64,000 nt of DNA from Flavonifractor sp. An82 (GCF_002159265.1 NZ_NFHG01000003.1:1-64000), one strand, 5' to 3'. Positions 27,753 to 36,533 are shown, numbered from the stretch's first letter. The notes: generated from the sequence alone by a model not told the origin. Translations and numbers: made by a program.

Positions 27753-29661
27753 CATGACCCTGCTGGGGAAGAATCTGGCCCGGTTCTGGCCCATCTGGGG
27801 TCTGTACACCCTGATCTGGGTGGTGCTCATGCCGGTGGGTATTCTGATCCAGAAGACCTACTGGACGGACTATGAGGCCCGCTCCTATCCCCTGCAGCAC
27901 ATCGGCGGCGGCAGCACCGCCCTGGCGCTGGCCTTCGTGTTCGGCATCCTGGCGGCCATGGCGGTCTTCTCCTACCTGTACTCCGCCCGCTCGGTGGGGA
28001 TGCTCCACGCCCTGCCCATGCGCCGGGAGGGGCTCTTCCTCACCAACTACCTGTCGGGGCTGGTCTTCCTCATCGTCCCCAACTTCCTCGTGTTCCTGCT
28101 GGCTCTGGCGGCGGAGGCCCTCAACGGCGCGGTGGTGTTCAGCAGCCTGTTCACCTGGCTGGTGGTCACAAGCATGCTGTGCCTCTTCTTCTACTCCTTC
28201 GCCGTGTTCTGCGCCATGTTCACCGGCCACATCCTGGCCCTGCCCGCCTTCTATCTGATCCTCAGCTTTGTGGTGCCCGCTGTGACCTACCTGCTGGAGA
28301 CCATCGCCCGGCAGTTCCTCTTCGGCTTCACCGGCGCGGTGTGGATGGAGGAAGCCTCCGAGTGGTTCTCCCCCGCCCTCAAGCTGACCCACGGCACCGC
28401 CAGCGGCCCCAGCGCCGCCGACGGAAACTACCAGTTCCACGGCCTGGGTCTGGTGACCCTCTACGCCCTCATCGGCCTGGCGCTGGCTGTGGTGGCCCTG
28501 ATCCTCTACCGCCGCCGCCAGCTGGAGCGGGCGGGGGACGTGATCACCGTGGGCTGGATGCGCCCGGTGTTCCGGTACGGGGTTTCCCTGTGTGCCGCCG
28601 TGGCTCTGGGCACCTTCTTCTACTCCATTTTCTATGCCCTGCTCCCCACCAGTCCCTGGGTTCTGCTGGGCTGGATGGTACTGTGGGGCGCTGTGGGCTG
28701 CTTCATCGCCGAGATGCTGCTGCGCAAGCGGTTCTGGGTGTTCAAAACCAGCTGGAAGGGCTGCGTGGTCTTCCTGCTGTGCCTGTGCGCCGGCATGGGG
28801 GCCCTGGAGCTGGACCTGATGGGCTTTGAGAACGCGGTGCCCGACGCCTCCCAGGTGGAGAGCGTGCGCATCTACGGTCTGGATACCACCCCCCGGGACG
28901 GCGGCGACAGTCCCCTGTTCTCCGACGATCCCGAGGTGATCCAGGATGTGCTGGATCTCCACACCGCCATTACCCAGCAGAAGGCGGCTCTGGAGGACTG
29001 GCAGAGCCAGAGCGGCAGCTCCGAGGTGTGGACCACCGACGCCGACGGCGTGGACATCCAGGAGGGCACCTCCGAAAGCATCATCCTCACCTATTCCATA
29101 AAGGACGGCTCGGTGATGCAGCGCAAGTATGTCTTCCCGGTGACCTCTGCCGACCTGACCGACTCCACCACCCTCTCCGCCAGGCTCTCCGCCCTCCTCA
29201 ACCGGCCCGATGTGGTGTACGACAGCTATTTCGGCAACGTAGAGCCGGAGGATCAGCTGGTGAGCGTGGCCATTGTCAACCTCTACAATCCCCAGGAGGA
29301 CACCTACGGCTTTGAGTATCTGCCCTCTGAGCTGCTGGAGCCCCTGATGGAGGCCATTCAGACCGACATCGCCGAGGGCAACCTGGGCCGCCGCTACCTG
29401 CTGGAGGACCGGAACCGGATGGACAACTGCTGCTACGCCGATCTGGAGCTCACCTACCGGGTGCCTCTGGGCAGCACCTCCAACACTGCCAATACCGTGG
29501 CTGTGCAGGAATACGGCCCCACGGGCTCCGCTGTGCAGGAGGACACCTACACCATTACCATCACCCTGCAGAAGAGCGCCCTCCATACCCTGGAGGTGCT
29601 CAAGGACTACCCCAACGCCTTCCTGTCCCAGGTGGAGGTCCAGCAGGCCGACAACAACTGA
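27727..29661 (+). CDS. ABC transporter permease with large extracytoplasmic domain
   Basis: A 644-residue membrane protein. About eight hydrophobic segments lie in the first 375 residues, for example GLYTLIWVVLMPVGILI and SGLVFLIVPNFLVFLLALA. The last 275 residues form a soluble domain with no family I recognise (starting near VPDASQVESVRIYGLD). This layout is seen in permeases partnered with YtrA-type regulators. GGGAGG lies 8 nt before ATG 27727; GTG 27718 is less likely. The frame overlaps the ATPase gene by 26 nt. Confidence 0.85.
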   Translation: MRSGTSYFNMTLLGKNLARFWPIWGLYTLIWVVLMPVGILIQKTYWTDYEARSYPLQHIGGGSTALALAFVFGILAAMAVFSYLYSARSVGMLHALPMRREGLFLTNYLSGLVFLIVPNFLVFLLALAAEALNGAVVFSSLFTWLVVTSMLCLFFYSFAVFCAMFTGHILALPAFYLILSFVVPAVTYLLETIARQFLFGFTGAVWMEEASEWFSPALKLTHGTASGPSAADGNYQFHGLGLVTLYALIGLALAVVALILYRRRQLERAGDVITVGWMRPVFRYGVSLCAAVALGTFFYSIFYALLPTSPWVLLGWMVLWGAVGCFIAEMLLRKRFWVFKTSWKGCVVFLLCLCAGMGALELDLMGFENAVPDASQVESVRIYGLDTTPRDGGDSPLFSDDPEVIQDVLDLHTAITQQKAALEDWQSQSGSSEVWTTDADGVDIQEGTSESIILTYSIKDGSVMQRKYVFPVTSADLTDSTTLSARLSALLNRPDVVYDSYFGNVEPEDQLVSVAIVNLYNPQEDTYGFEYLPSELLEPLMEAIQTDIAEGNLGRRYLLEDRNRMDNCCYADLELTYRVPLGSTSNTANTVAVQEYGPTGSAVQEDTYTITITLQKSALHTLEVLKDYPNAFLSQVEVQQADNN

Positions 29662-29672
29662 CTGATGTTCAG

Positions 29673-29710
29673 AAGGAGCGCGCCGCCCAAGGCGGCGCGC
29701 TCCTTTCGCT
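29673..29710 (+). terminator. Terminator of the GntR-ABC operon
   Basis: A perfect 15-bp stem (AAGGAGCGCGCCGCC and complement) with a CAA loop, followed by TTCGCTTCTT. Confidence 0.85.
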
Positions 29711-29717
29711 TCTTAAA

Positions 29718-29884
29718 AGCCTCGCAGAGTTCGCGCCCGCAGGCGTGAAATAAATTCAGATCTGTTTTTTCCGGGGACATGTGCCTCGGAAAAAACACTG
29801 CTCAGCCCACAAGCGTACGCGCTTTGCGCGTGCGACGCAGTGGGCTGCATCCTGATCCCCAAAATGGCTTTGCCATTTTGGGGA
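29718..29884 (+). repeat. Structured intergenic repeat, copy 2 (with flanking hairpin)
   Basis: The core, 29718-29852, is related to the inverted copy at 20186-20336, with the same ends, the same ACATGT loop and re-paired stems. A further hairpin (CCCCAAAATGGC-TTTG-CCATTTTGGGG, about 29857-29883) follows, as a hairpin follows copy 1. Each copy is co-directional with its upstream gene. The rest of the 352-nt gap up to 30014 shows only a ribosome-binding site. Confidence 0.7.
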
Positions 29885-30014
29885 CTGTCGCGCTCCTTTG
29901 TTGTCTCTCCACAAATCCGACAGGCTTTTTCCCAGTGGTGTGGGATACTTTTCCTTGATTTCTCAGCGGCATGTGCTATCATGTTGGTAAGTATCTCGGT
30001 AAGGAGGCCTGTGT

Positions 30015-31481
30015 ATGATCGACCTGACCATCTGCCGCCAGGGCCTGGAGCATAACATCCGTATTGCCCGGGAAAATGGCGTTGTGATCCCCACCTTTGA
30101 GAATATGATCCATCCGGAGACGGTGCCCCAGCCCATTCAGGACCGGCTGACCCATGTGGGGCTGTGGGATGTGGACCCGGCCAACCTGTTCCGCATCACC
30201 TGGAAGAACCAGCCCGTGGCGTCCGGCGGCCTGTACCGCTCCGCCCCCAACTACATCGAGCTGCCCCCCGCCCTCACCGGCGTGCCCGCCCGCATTCTGT
30301 GCCTGCCGGGCAAGTGGTTCCCCACCGGCTGCCACAAGGTGGGCGCCTCCTTCGGCTGTCTGGCCCCCCGTCTGGTCACCGGCCAGTTTGACGCCGCCTC
30401 CCAGAAGGCGGTGTGGCCCTCCACCGGCAACTACTGCCGGGGCGGCGCCTTCAACTCCCGGCTGCTGGGGGTCCACGGCGTGGCCATCCTGCCCGCCGGC
30501 ATGAGCCAGGAGCGGTTTGACTGGCTGGCCTCCATCGATGCGGAGGTCATCAAGACCCCGGGCTGCGAGTCCAACGTGAAGGAGATCTTTGACAAGACCA
30601 ACGAGCTCAGCCGGGACCCCTCCTGCATGATCTTCAACCAGTTTGCCGAGATGGGCAACCACCTGTGGCACTACAAGGTCACCGGCGCGGCGGTGGCTCA
30701 GGCTTTCGAGGACGCCAAGCGCCCCGGCGACAAGCTGGCGGGCGCCTGCTTCACCTCGGGCTCGGCGGGCACCATCGGCTGCGGCGACTATCTGAAGGAG
30801 GTCTACCCCGCCATGAAGCTGGCGGTGGGCGAGGCCGTCCAGTGCCCCACCATCCTGAACAACGGCTTCGGCGACCACCGGGTGGAGGGCATCGGCGACA
30901 AGCACGTGCCCTGGATCCACGACGTGAAGAACACCGACATGGTCATCGACGTGGACGATAACGACGCCATGGCCCTGCTGCGGCTGTTCAACGAGCCGGC
31001 GGGCAAGGCCCGGCTGATCGAGGCCGGTGTTGACCCCCAGCTGGTGGAGCAGCTGTCCCTCATGGGCATCTCGGGCATTGCCAACGTGCTGTGCTGCATC
31101 AAGATGGCCAAGTACTACGAGCTCACCGAGCACGACGTGGTGTGTACCGTCCTCACCGACTCGGCGGATATGTACCGCTCCCGTCTGGCGGAGCTGGCCC
31201 AGCAGCTGGGCGAATACGACGCCAAAGCCGCCGCCTTCGACTACGCCCTCCATCTCATGGGGCTCAAGACCGACTGCATGGCGGAGCTGGGCTACTACGA
31301 CCGCAAGCGGGTCCACAACCTGAAGTATTACACCTGGGTGGAGCAGCAGGGCAAGACCACCCAGGAGCTGGACGCTCTGTGGTATGGCACCGAGTGGGCC
31401 GACGTCCACAGCCAGGCCGACGCCCTGGATGAGCTGATCCGGGCCTTCAACGAGGAGACCGGGGTGCTGAAGGGCCTGTAA
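30015..31481 (+). CDS. Fold-type II PLP-dependent enzyme of unassigned reaction
   Basis: A 488-residue enzyme of the cysteine synthase/threonine synthase superfamily. The PLP lysine is probably that in TGCHKVGASFG; STGNYCRGGA matches the asparagine loop that binds PLP, and TSGSAGTIGCGDYLK resembles a glycine-rich phosphate loop. An extended C-terminus (from about 330) is not typical of cysteine synthases. I do not recognise a characterised orthologue, and lyase or desulfhydrase activity is only a guess. AAGGAGG lies 7 nt before the ATG. A threonine-synthase-like gene follows after 14 nt, then a hydantoinase, suggesting a catabolic operon. Confidence 0.75.
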   Translation: MIDLTICRQGLEHNIRIARENGVVIPTFENMIHPETVPQPIQDRLTHVGLWDVDPANLFRITWKNQPVASGGLYRSAPNYIELPPALTGVPARILCLPGKWFPTGCHKVGASFGCLAPRLVTGQFDAASQKAVWPSTGNYCRGGAFNSRLLGVHGVAILPAGMSQERFDWLASIDAEVIKTPGCESNVKEIFDKTNELSRDPSCMIFNQFAEMGNHLWHYKVTGAAVAQAFEDAKRPGDKLAGACFTSGSAGTIGCGDYLKEVYPAMKLAVGEAVQCPTILNNGFGDHRVEGIGDKHVPWIHDVKNTDMVIDVDDNDAMALLRLFNEPAGKARLIEAGVDPQLVEQLSLMGISGIANVLCCIKMAKYYELTEHDVVCTVLTDSADMYRSRLAELAQQLGEYDAKAAAFDYALHLMGLKTDCMAELGYYDRKRVHNLKYYTWVEQQGKTTQELDALWYGTEWADVHSQADALDELIRAFNEETGVLKGL

Positions 31482-31495
31482 AAGGAGGTTCCTCC

Positions 31496-32734
31496 ATGAA
31501 ATACGTGCTGGGCGCCAAGTGCGTCAAATGCGGCAAAGAATATGAAGCCGTCCCCGATCTCACCACCTGCTCCTGCGGGGGCATTCTGGATATCCAATAT
31601 GACTACGCCGCCCTTCGCCGGGATCTTTCCCGGGAAAAGCTGGCCCAAAACCCCGACCGGTCCATGTGGCGGTACCGGCCCCTGCTGCCCATCGAGGAAG
31701 AATCTGCACCCCCGCCCCTGCGGGTGGGCTGGTCTCCCCTGTACAAGGCCGACCGGCTGGGAGCAGAGCTGGGGCTGAAAAAGCTGTACATCAAGGATGA
31801 CGGCCAGAACCCCACCGCCTCCCTGAAGGACCGTGCTTCCGCCCTGGCGGTGGTCAAGGCCAGAGAGGCGGGGGCGGACACCATCGCCTGCTCCTCCACC
31901 GGCAACGCCGCCTCCTCCCTGGCGGGCAACGCCGCGGCGGCGGGCCTGCGCACCTACATCTTCGTACCCAGCCGGGCCCCCAAGGGCAAGGTGGCCCAGC
32001 TGCGCATCTTCGGCTCCACCGTCATCAGCGTGGACGGCTCCTATGAGGACACCTTCGAGCTGTCCAAGGCCGCCATCGACAAGTGGGGCTGGTACAACCG
32101 CAACGCCGCCATCAACCCCTACCTGTCCGAGGGCAAAAAAACGGTGACCCTGGAGATCATGGAGCAGCTGAACTGGCAGGTGCCCGACTACATCGCCCTC
32201 TCCGTGGGGGACGGCTGCACCATCGCCGGGGCCTGGAAGGGCCTTGTGGACCTCTATGAGGTGGGGCTTATCGACAGGCTGCCCAGGCTCATCGCCGTCC
32301 AGGCGGAGGGCTGCTGCCCCCTGAACCGGGCCATCCAGACCGGACAGCCCTGGACCCCCATGGAGGAGAACACCCTGGCCGACTCCATCGCTGTGGGGGT
32401 GCCCCGCAATCCGGACAAGGCCCTCAACGCCATCCGGGCCTCCCATGGCGTGGCCGTCAACGTATCCGATGAGGAGATTTTGGCCGCCATGCGGCTGCTG
32501 GGCCGCACCCAGGGGGTGTTCGGCGAGCCCGCCGGGGTCACCGGCACCGCCGGAGTGAAAAAGGCCCTGGAGCTGGGTCTCATCTCTCCGGACAGCACGG
32601 TGGTGAGCATCGTCACCGGCAACGGCCTGAAGGACGTGCAGAACGGCATCAAAGCCGCCGGGGAGCCCATGCTGGTAAAACCGGACATGGACGCCCTCCT
32701 CTCCGCCTTTGACCAGGCGGGCATCCGCCCCTGA
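31496..32734 (+). CDS. Threonine synthase-like PLP enzyme
   Basis: A 412-residue fold-type II PLP enzyme. The N-terminus has a rubredoxin-like cysteine set (C9, C12, C25, C27), as in many ThrC proteins. The PLP lysine is in ASLKDRAS, the asparagine loop is CSSTGNAASS, and a VTGNGLKD segment near the end matches threonine synthase. ThrC converts phosphohomoserine to threonine, but no homoserine-pathway genes are adjacent. The neighbouring hydantoinase and second PLP enzyme leave room for a catabolic role. AAAGGAGG precedes the ATG. Confidence 0.85.
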   Translation: MKYVLGAKCVKCGKEYEAVPDLTTCSCGGILDIQYDYAALRRDLSREKLAQNPDRSMWRYRPLLPIEEESAPPPLRVGWSPLYKADRLGAELGLKKLYIKDDGQNPTASLKDRASALAVVKAREAGADTIACSSTGNAASSLAGNAAAAGLRTYIFVPSRAPKGKVAQLRIFGSTVISVDGSYEDTFELSKAAIDKWGWYNRNAAINPYLSEGKKTVTLEIMEQLNWQVPDYIALSVGDGCTIAGAWKGLVDLYEVGLIDRLPRLIAVQAEGCCPLNRAIQTGQPWTPMEENTLADSIAVGVPRNPDKALNAIRASHGVAVNVSDEEILAAMRLLGRTQGVFGEPAGVTGTAGVKKALELGLISPDSTVVSIVTGNGLKDVQNGIKAAGEPMLVKPDMDALLSAFDQAGIRP

Positions 32735-32762
32735 AATCCACCAAAGAAAGGAAATCCGCCAT

Positions 32763-33116
32763 ATGAACGAACGTGCCGCCAAGGTCGGCGTCTGGGCCTA
32801 CCTGCTCTTTACCGTGGCCAGCTTTGCCCTGGCCCTCTTCTACCTGCTGAACGGAGGCTTCCGTTCCAATGTCTCCCTGATCGCCCTGCCTGTGTGGATG
32901 GGCTACACCGCCTTCACCACCATCAAGAGCGTGGCTGACCTCATCGGCGCCCAGAACCGTACCGCCAACTTCACCCGCATGCTGGACCGCTGGCAGGACA
33001 CCTTCGGCAAGCGGGGCTCCGCCCTGGCGCTGCTGGCCTTCATGACCATCGTCACCGGCGCCATCAAGCTGGCCATGCCCTGCATTCTGTTCCAGCTGGG
33101 CATGCAGTTCGCCTGA
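32763..33116 (+). CDS. Small membrane protein of unknown function
   Basis: A 117-residue protein with three or four predicted hydrophobic segments (VWAYLLFTVASFALALFYLL; VSLIALPVWMGYTAF; ALALLAFMTIVTGAIKLAM). The loop between the second and third carries TANFTRMLDRWQDTFGKRG. I do not recognise the family. It lies between the threonine-synthase-like gene (28 nt upstream) and the hydantoinase (24 nt downstream) and is surely co-transcribed, so it may be a small transporter or anchoring subunit. Start 32763 has AAAGGAAA upstream. Confidence 0.75.
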   Translation: MNERAAKVGVWAYLLFTVASFALALFYLLNGGFRSNVSLIALPVWMGYTAFTTIKSVADLIGAQNRTANFTRMLDRWQDTFGKRGSALALLAFMTIVTGAIKLAMPCILFQLGMQFA

Positions 33117-33140
33117 TCCAAAGAGAAAGGAGCCTTCCTC

Positions 33141-34523
33141 ATGTCTATTCTCATTCAAAACGGTACCCTGATCTGCCCCGAGGGCCCGGTGCAGGCCGAC
33201 CTGCGGGTGGAGGGGAACAAGATCGCCGAGATCGGCCCCAACCTCCCCGTGGGGGACAGCCAGGTTATCGACGCCGCCGGGAAGCTGGTCTTCCCCGGCT
33301 TTATCGACACCCACACTCACTTTGAGATGAACAAGGGCACCATCCGGGAGACCGCCGACAACTGGGAGAGCGGCACCCGGGCCGCCCTGGCCGGCGGCAC
33401 CACCTGCGTGCTGGACTTTGCCGAGCCGGAGCGGGGGGCCTCCCTCCAGTCCGCCCTGGACGAGTGGCACGCCCGGGCCGACGGCCACGCCAGCTGCCAC
33501 TACGGCTTCCACATGACCATCAAGGACTGGGACCCCCGCATCATTGCGGAGATCCCCCAGATGACCGCCCAGGGCGTCACCTCCTACAAGGTGTATCTGG
33601 CCTACGCCAACATCCGCATCTCCGACGGGGTGGCCTACGAGGTCATCAAGGCCGTGGGCAAGGAGGGCGGCGTGGTGGGCTGCCACTGTGAGAACGGCGA
33701 CCTCATCGACCGGGCCATCGCCGAGCTCAAGGCCGCCGGCAAGCTCTCCCCCGCCAGCCATCCCCTGTCCCACACCGCCGTCATGGAGGCGGAGGCGGTG
33801 GACCGCTGGCTGGCCCTGGCCGAGCAGGCGGGCTATCCCGTCAATGTGGTCCACCTGTCCACCCAGCGGGGCCTGGAGGCCGCCCGTGCCGCCCGGAACC
33901 GGGGCCAGAAGGTGTACCTGGAGTCCTGCCCCCAGTATTTCACCCTCACCGAGGACAAGTACCACCTGCCCGGCTTCGAGAGCGCCAAGTATGTGTGCGC
34001 TCCTCCCGCCCGTCCCCAGTCCGACGTGGACGCCCTGTGGGAGGCCCTGGAGAACGGGGAGATCGACACCATCGGCACCGACCACTGCTCCTTCAACTTC
34101 CACCCCACCAAGGAGCTGGGCAAGGATGACTTCTCCGCCATCCCCGGCGGCATCCCCGGCACCGAGCACCGCCCCCCCATCATGTATACCTATGGCGTGA
34201 AGTCCGGCCGCATCACCCCCCATCAGATGATGCTGGCCCTGGCCCAGCACCCCGCCCAGCTCTTCGGCATGTTCCCCCAGAAGGGCGCTCTGGCGGTGGG
34301 CAGCGACGCCGATATTGTAATCTTTGATCCTGATTATACCTGGCGTATTACCGCCGAGGCCCAGTATCAGCGGGTGGACTACACCCCCTATGAGGGCATG
34401 GAGATGGCGGGCCGCACCGACACGGTGCTGCTGGACGGCCAGGTGGCGGTCCGGGAGGGCAAGGTGGTCCAGGAGGGTCTGGGCCGCTATGTGTCCCGGG
34501 GCCCCTCCCAGTTCTGGCGATGA
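33141..34523 (+). CDS. Dihydropyrimidinase/hydantoinase-type cyclic amidohydrolase
   Basis: A 460-residue metal-dependent amidohydrolase that opens cyclic ureides such as dihydropyrimidines, hydantoins or allantoin-like compounds. All binuclear-centre ligands are visible: H58 and H60 (DTHTH), carboxylated K150 (TSYKVYL), H182 (GCHCEN), H238 (VVHLS) and D314 (GTDHC). Substrate choice cannot be read from these. It overlaps the MocA-like gene by ATGA, which ties it to molybdenum-hydroxylase maturation and so to purine or N-heterocycle breakdown. AAAGGAG precedes the start. Confidence 0.92.
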   Translation: MSILIQNGTLICPEGPVQADLRVEGNKIAEIGPNLPVGDSQVIDAAGKLVFPGFIDTHTHFEMNKGTIRETADNWESGTRAALAGGTTCVLDFAEPERGASLQSALDEWHARADGHASCHYGFHMTIKDWDPRIIAEIPQMTAQGVTSYKVYLAYANIRISDGVAYEVIKAVGKEGGVVGCHCENGDLIDRAIAELKAAGKLSPASHPLSHTAVMEAEAVDRWLALAEQAGYPVNVVHLSTQRGLEAARAARNRGQKVYLESCPQYFTLTEDKYHLPGFESAKYVCAPPARPQSDVDALWEALENGEIDTIGTDHCSFNFHPTKELGKDDFSAIPGGIPGTEHRPPIMYTYGVKSGRITPHQMMLALAQHPAQLFGMFPQKGALAVGSDADIVIFDPDYTWRITAEAQYQRVDYTPYEGMEMAGRTDTVLLDGQVAVREGKVVQEGLGRYVSRGPSQFWR

Positions 34524-35083
34524 AGCGCATCGGCGCCGTGCTGCTGGCCTCCGGTCTGGGCCGGCGGTTCGGCTCCAACAAGCTGCTGGCGGCGGTAGAG
34601 GGGGTACCCCTCTACCGCCGTGCCATGACCGCCCTGGCCGGGGCCGGTCTGGACCGGCTGGCGGTATGCTCCCCCTACCCGGAGGTGCTGGAGGCCGGGG
34701 AGGAACTGGGCTTTCTTCCCCTGTACAATCCCGACGGCGCCCAGGGCATTTCGGCCTCCATCCGCCTGGGGGTGTCCCGGATGGGGGGCATGGACGGGGT
34801 ACTCTTCTCCGTGTGCGACCAGCCATTTTTGACCACAGACAGTATTATTCGTCTAAAACAGTCCTTCGAGGAATCAGATGGGGCCATCTGCGCTCTGTCC
34901 TGGGGAGGAAAGCGGGGCAATCCCGTCCTCTTCCCTGCCGATCTGCTGGACGAACTGGCCGCCCTCACCGGGGACACCGGCGGCGGCGCGGTGATCAAGC
35001 GCCATCCGGAGCGGCTGGTGCTGGTGGAGGCTTTTTCCCCAAAAGAGCTGGAGGATGTGGACAAACCGGAGGATTTGGGGTAA
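34520..35083 (+). CDS. mocA: MocA-like molybdenum cofactor cytidylyltransferase
   Basis: A 187-residue nucleotidyltransferase of the MobA/MocA group. The nucleotide-binding motif is LLASGLGRRFGSNKLL near the N-terminus; VCDQPFLT holds the metal-binding aspartate and GKRGNPVLFP and GDTGGGAVI match MocA. MocA adds CMP to molybdopterin for xanthine-dehydrogenase-type enzymes. The start overlaps the hydantoinase stop. The related maturation genes yqeC, yqeB and xdhC lie 2 kb downstream, separated by a lipoprotein gene and tadA-mntP. Confidence 0.88.
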   Translation: MKRIGAVLLASGLGRRFGSNKLLAAVEGVPLYRRAMTALAGAGLDRLAVCSPYPEVLEAGEELGFLPLYNPDGAQGISASIRLGVSRMGGMDGVLFSVCDQPFLTTDSIIRLKQSFEESDGAICALSWGGKRGNPVLFPADLLDELAALTGDTGGGAVIKRHPERLVLVEAFSPKELEDVDKPEDLG

Positions 35084-35144
35084 GGCAGGGGCGGCGACCG
35101 TACGTTCCTTTCACCTCGGTGATTTTTTTAAGATTTCTTTCAGA

Positions 35145-35173
35145 TTGTCAAAGCCCCTTCCCCATGGTATAAT
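35145..35173 (+). promoter_or_regulatory. Promoter of the small lipoprotein gene
   Basis: TTGTCA, 17 nt, TATAAT, about 78 nt upstream of the start codon. Confidence 0.75.
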
Positions 35174-35251
35174 CTTATTTACGAAATAAACGAATTTCGT
35201 ATTATTTCCTATCATGCCCATCCGGCATCTGAATGAGAAAGGAAGGATACT

Positions 35252-35632
35252 ATGAAGAAGCGCGCATTGACTCTCCTCCTGGCTCTGGCCATGATCGTCA
35301 GTCTGGCCGCCTGCGGCGGCGGTGGCGGCAGCAGCGCCGCCGGCTCTTATAAGCTGACTAAGATGGACGCCGCCGGCATCAGCATGGATCTGGATGAGCT
35401 GGCCTCCATGGCCGGTGTGGAGATGAACATCACCCTGGAGCTGAAGGAGGACGGCAACTTCTCCCTGGATATGTCCGCCCTGGGTCAGAGTGAGAGCGTA
35501 TCCGGCACCTGGAAGGCCGACGGCAACAATCTGGTCCTGTCCGCCGAGGGCGACGATCTGCCTGTCACCTTTGACGGCAAGACCATCGTTCTGGAGCAGG
35601 ACGGCCAGTCCCTCACCTTTGAGAAGCAGTAA
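35252..35632 (+). CDS. Small lipoprotein of unknown function
   Basis: A 126-residue lipoprotein. The signal peptide ends in the lipobox SLAAC (cysteine 21), followed by a glycine/serine linker. The mature part, about 95 residues, has alternating beta-strand character (MNITLELKEDGNFSLDM; GTWKADGNNLVLSAEG; TFDGKTIVLEQDG), like lipocalin-type lipoproteins of clostridia. Function unknown. It has its own promoter and terminator and so is independent of the hydantoinase operon. Confidence 0.8.
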   Translation: MKKRALTLLLALAMIVSLAACGGGGGSSAAGSYKLTKMDAAGISMDLDELASMAGVEMNITLELKEDGNFSLDMSALGQSESVSGTWKADGNNLVLSAEGDDLPVTFDGKTIVLEQDGQSLTFEKQ

Positions 35633-35650
35633 TCCCCTGCACAGGAAACC

Positions 35651-35687
35651 AACCGGGCTGCCGCGAAATGCGGCAGCCCGGTTTTTT
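35651..35687 (+). terminator. Terminator of the small lipoprotein gene
   Basis: A 14-bp stem (AACCGGGCTGCCGC and complement) followed by a T-run at 35682-35687. Confidence 0.9.
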
Positions 35688-35695
35688 GCGCACAA

Positions 35696-35795
35696 CGGCA
35701 GGGGCCGGACGCCCGCTCCTGGCGTCCGGCCCCTGCCGAAGGAAAGAGGATACAATGAAATGAAAAGAAACTGTCTCTTGCGAGTATTATCATAC
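35696..35795 (+). repeat. Hairpin plus conserved tail, unit A
   Basis: A perfect 18-bp stem (35696-35713 / 35721-35738) is followed by a GAGGATA...AATGAAA...GTCTCTTGC-AGT tail to about 35795. A diverged second unit lies at 35884-35975. Downstream, a CCGCAG / CTGCGG hairpin (about 35819-35851) leads into CCTCTTTT and may be a terminator. No protein-coding gene is visible in the 405 nt between the lipoprotein gene and tadA. Confidence 0.55.
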
Positions 35796-35883
35796 TCAAA
35801 AGATGTTAACGAAAAAAACCGCAGGTGTTAAAAAAGCGTTAAATCTGCGGCCTCTTTTGAAAAGATTGTGTCAAGAAAAGCGA

Positions 35884-35975
35884 AGCGGACAGCATTGCGC
35901 TCGCTGTCCGCCTCATATGATTGGAGGATAGAATGAAAAGAAGCTTGTCTCTTGCAAGTGTTATGCTACCAGGGG
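35884..35975 (+). repeat. Hairpin plus conserved tail, unit B
   Basis: A 9-bp stem (GCGGACAGC / GCTGTCCGC) precedes GGAGGATAGAATGAAAAG and the shared GTCTCTTGCAAGTGTTAT. The GGAGG-ATG spacing would permit translation of a 19-codon frame (ATG at 35933, stop near 35990), but nothing shows it is made. Confidence 0.5.
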
Positions 35976-36037
35976 GTTGTTACAAAAGGTAGGGATACTT
36001 GTTACAAATCAATTAAATGTGTACAAAAACCGCCACA

Positions 36038-36481
36038 TTAACGCAAATTCTGGAAAAATTGCTGGAGCAGGTCGGTACATTCCGCCTCCATCAGGCCGCC
36101 GTAGATCCGGGGATGGTGGTTGAAGCGCTCCTCAAACAGGTTGAGCACCGAGCCGCAGCACCCGGCCTTGTCGTCCTTGGCCCCGTAATACAGGGCGGGG
36201 ATGCGGGCGTTGACGATGGCTCCGGCGCACATGGGGCAGGGCTCCAGGGTGACGTAGAGGGTGCAGCCCGTCAGCCGCCAGCCCCCCAGGGTGCGGCAGG
36301 CCTGGTGGATGGCCTCGATCTCGGCGTGGCCCAGAGCGGTGCGGCAGGTCTCCCGCCGGTTGCGGCCCTCCCCCACCACCGTGCCGTCCCGCACGATGAC
36401 GCAGCCCACAGGCACCTCCCCCTCGGCCATGGCCTGCCGGGCCAGCTCCAGGGCGCGGGCCATCCAGTCCCGGTGTTCCAT
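36038..36481 (-). CDS. tadA: tRNA-specific adenosine deaminase
   Basis: This enzyme converts A34 to inosine in the tRNA-Arg(ACG) anticodon. At 147 residues it is a full-length CDA-fold protein: H52 and E54 in HAE, and the zinc cysteines C82 and C85 in PCPMCAGA. Start 36481 is set by AGGAGG 7 nt upstream. It is divergent from mntP. The promoter is probably the TGCTATAAC extended -10 at 36542-36534. The 3' end lacks a clear terminator. Confidence 0.95.
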   Translation of the reverse strand: MEHRDWMARALELARQAMAEGEVPVGCVIVRDGTVVGEGRNRRETCRTALGHAEIEAIHQACRTLGGWRLTGCTLYVTLEPCPMCAGAIVNARIPALYYGAKDDKAGCCGSVLNLFEERFNHHPRIYGGLMEAECTDLLQQFFQNLR

Positions 36482-36533
36482 CCGCTCTCCTCCTTCTCCC
36501 ACACCGCTTTGGCGGTCATGTGTCCTTATATTT

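Noticed and set aside
31625-31638. Noc-site-like palindrome within the threonine-synthase-like gene
   Set aside because: 12 of 14 matches inside coding sequence; in a GC-rich genome this may be chance. Mentioned only as context for the perfect site.
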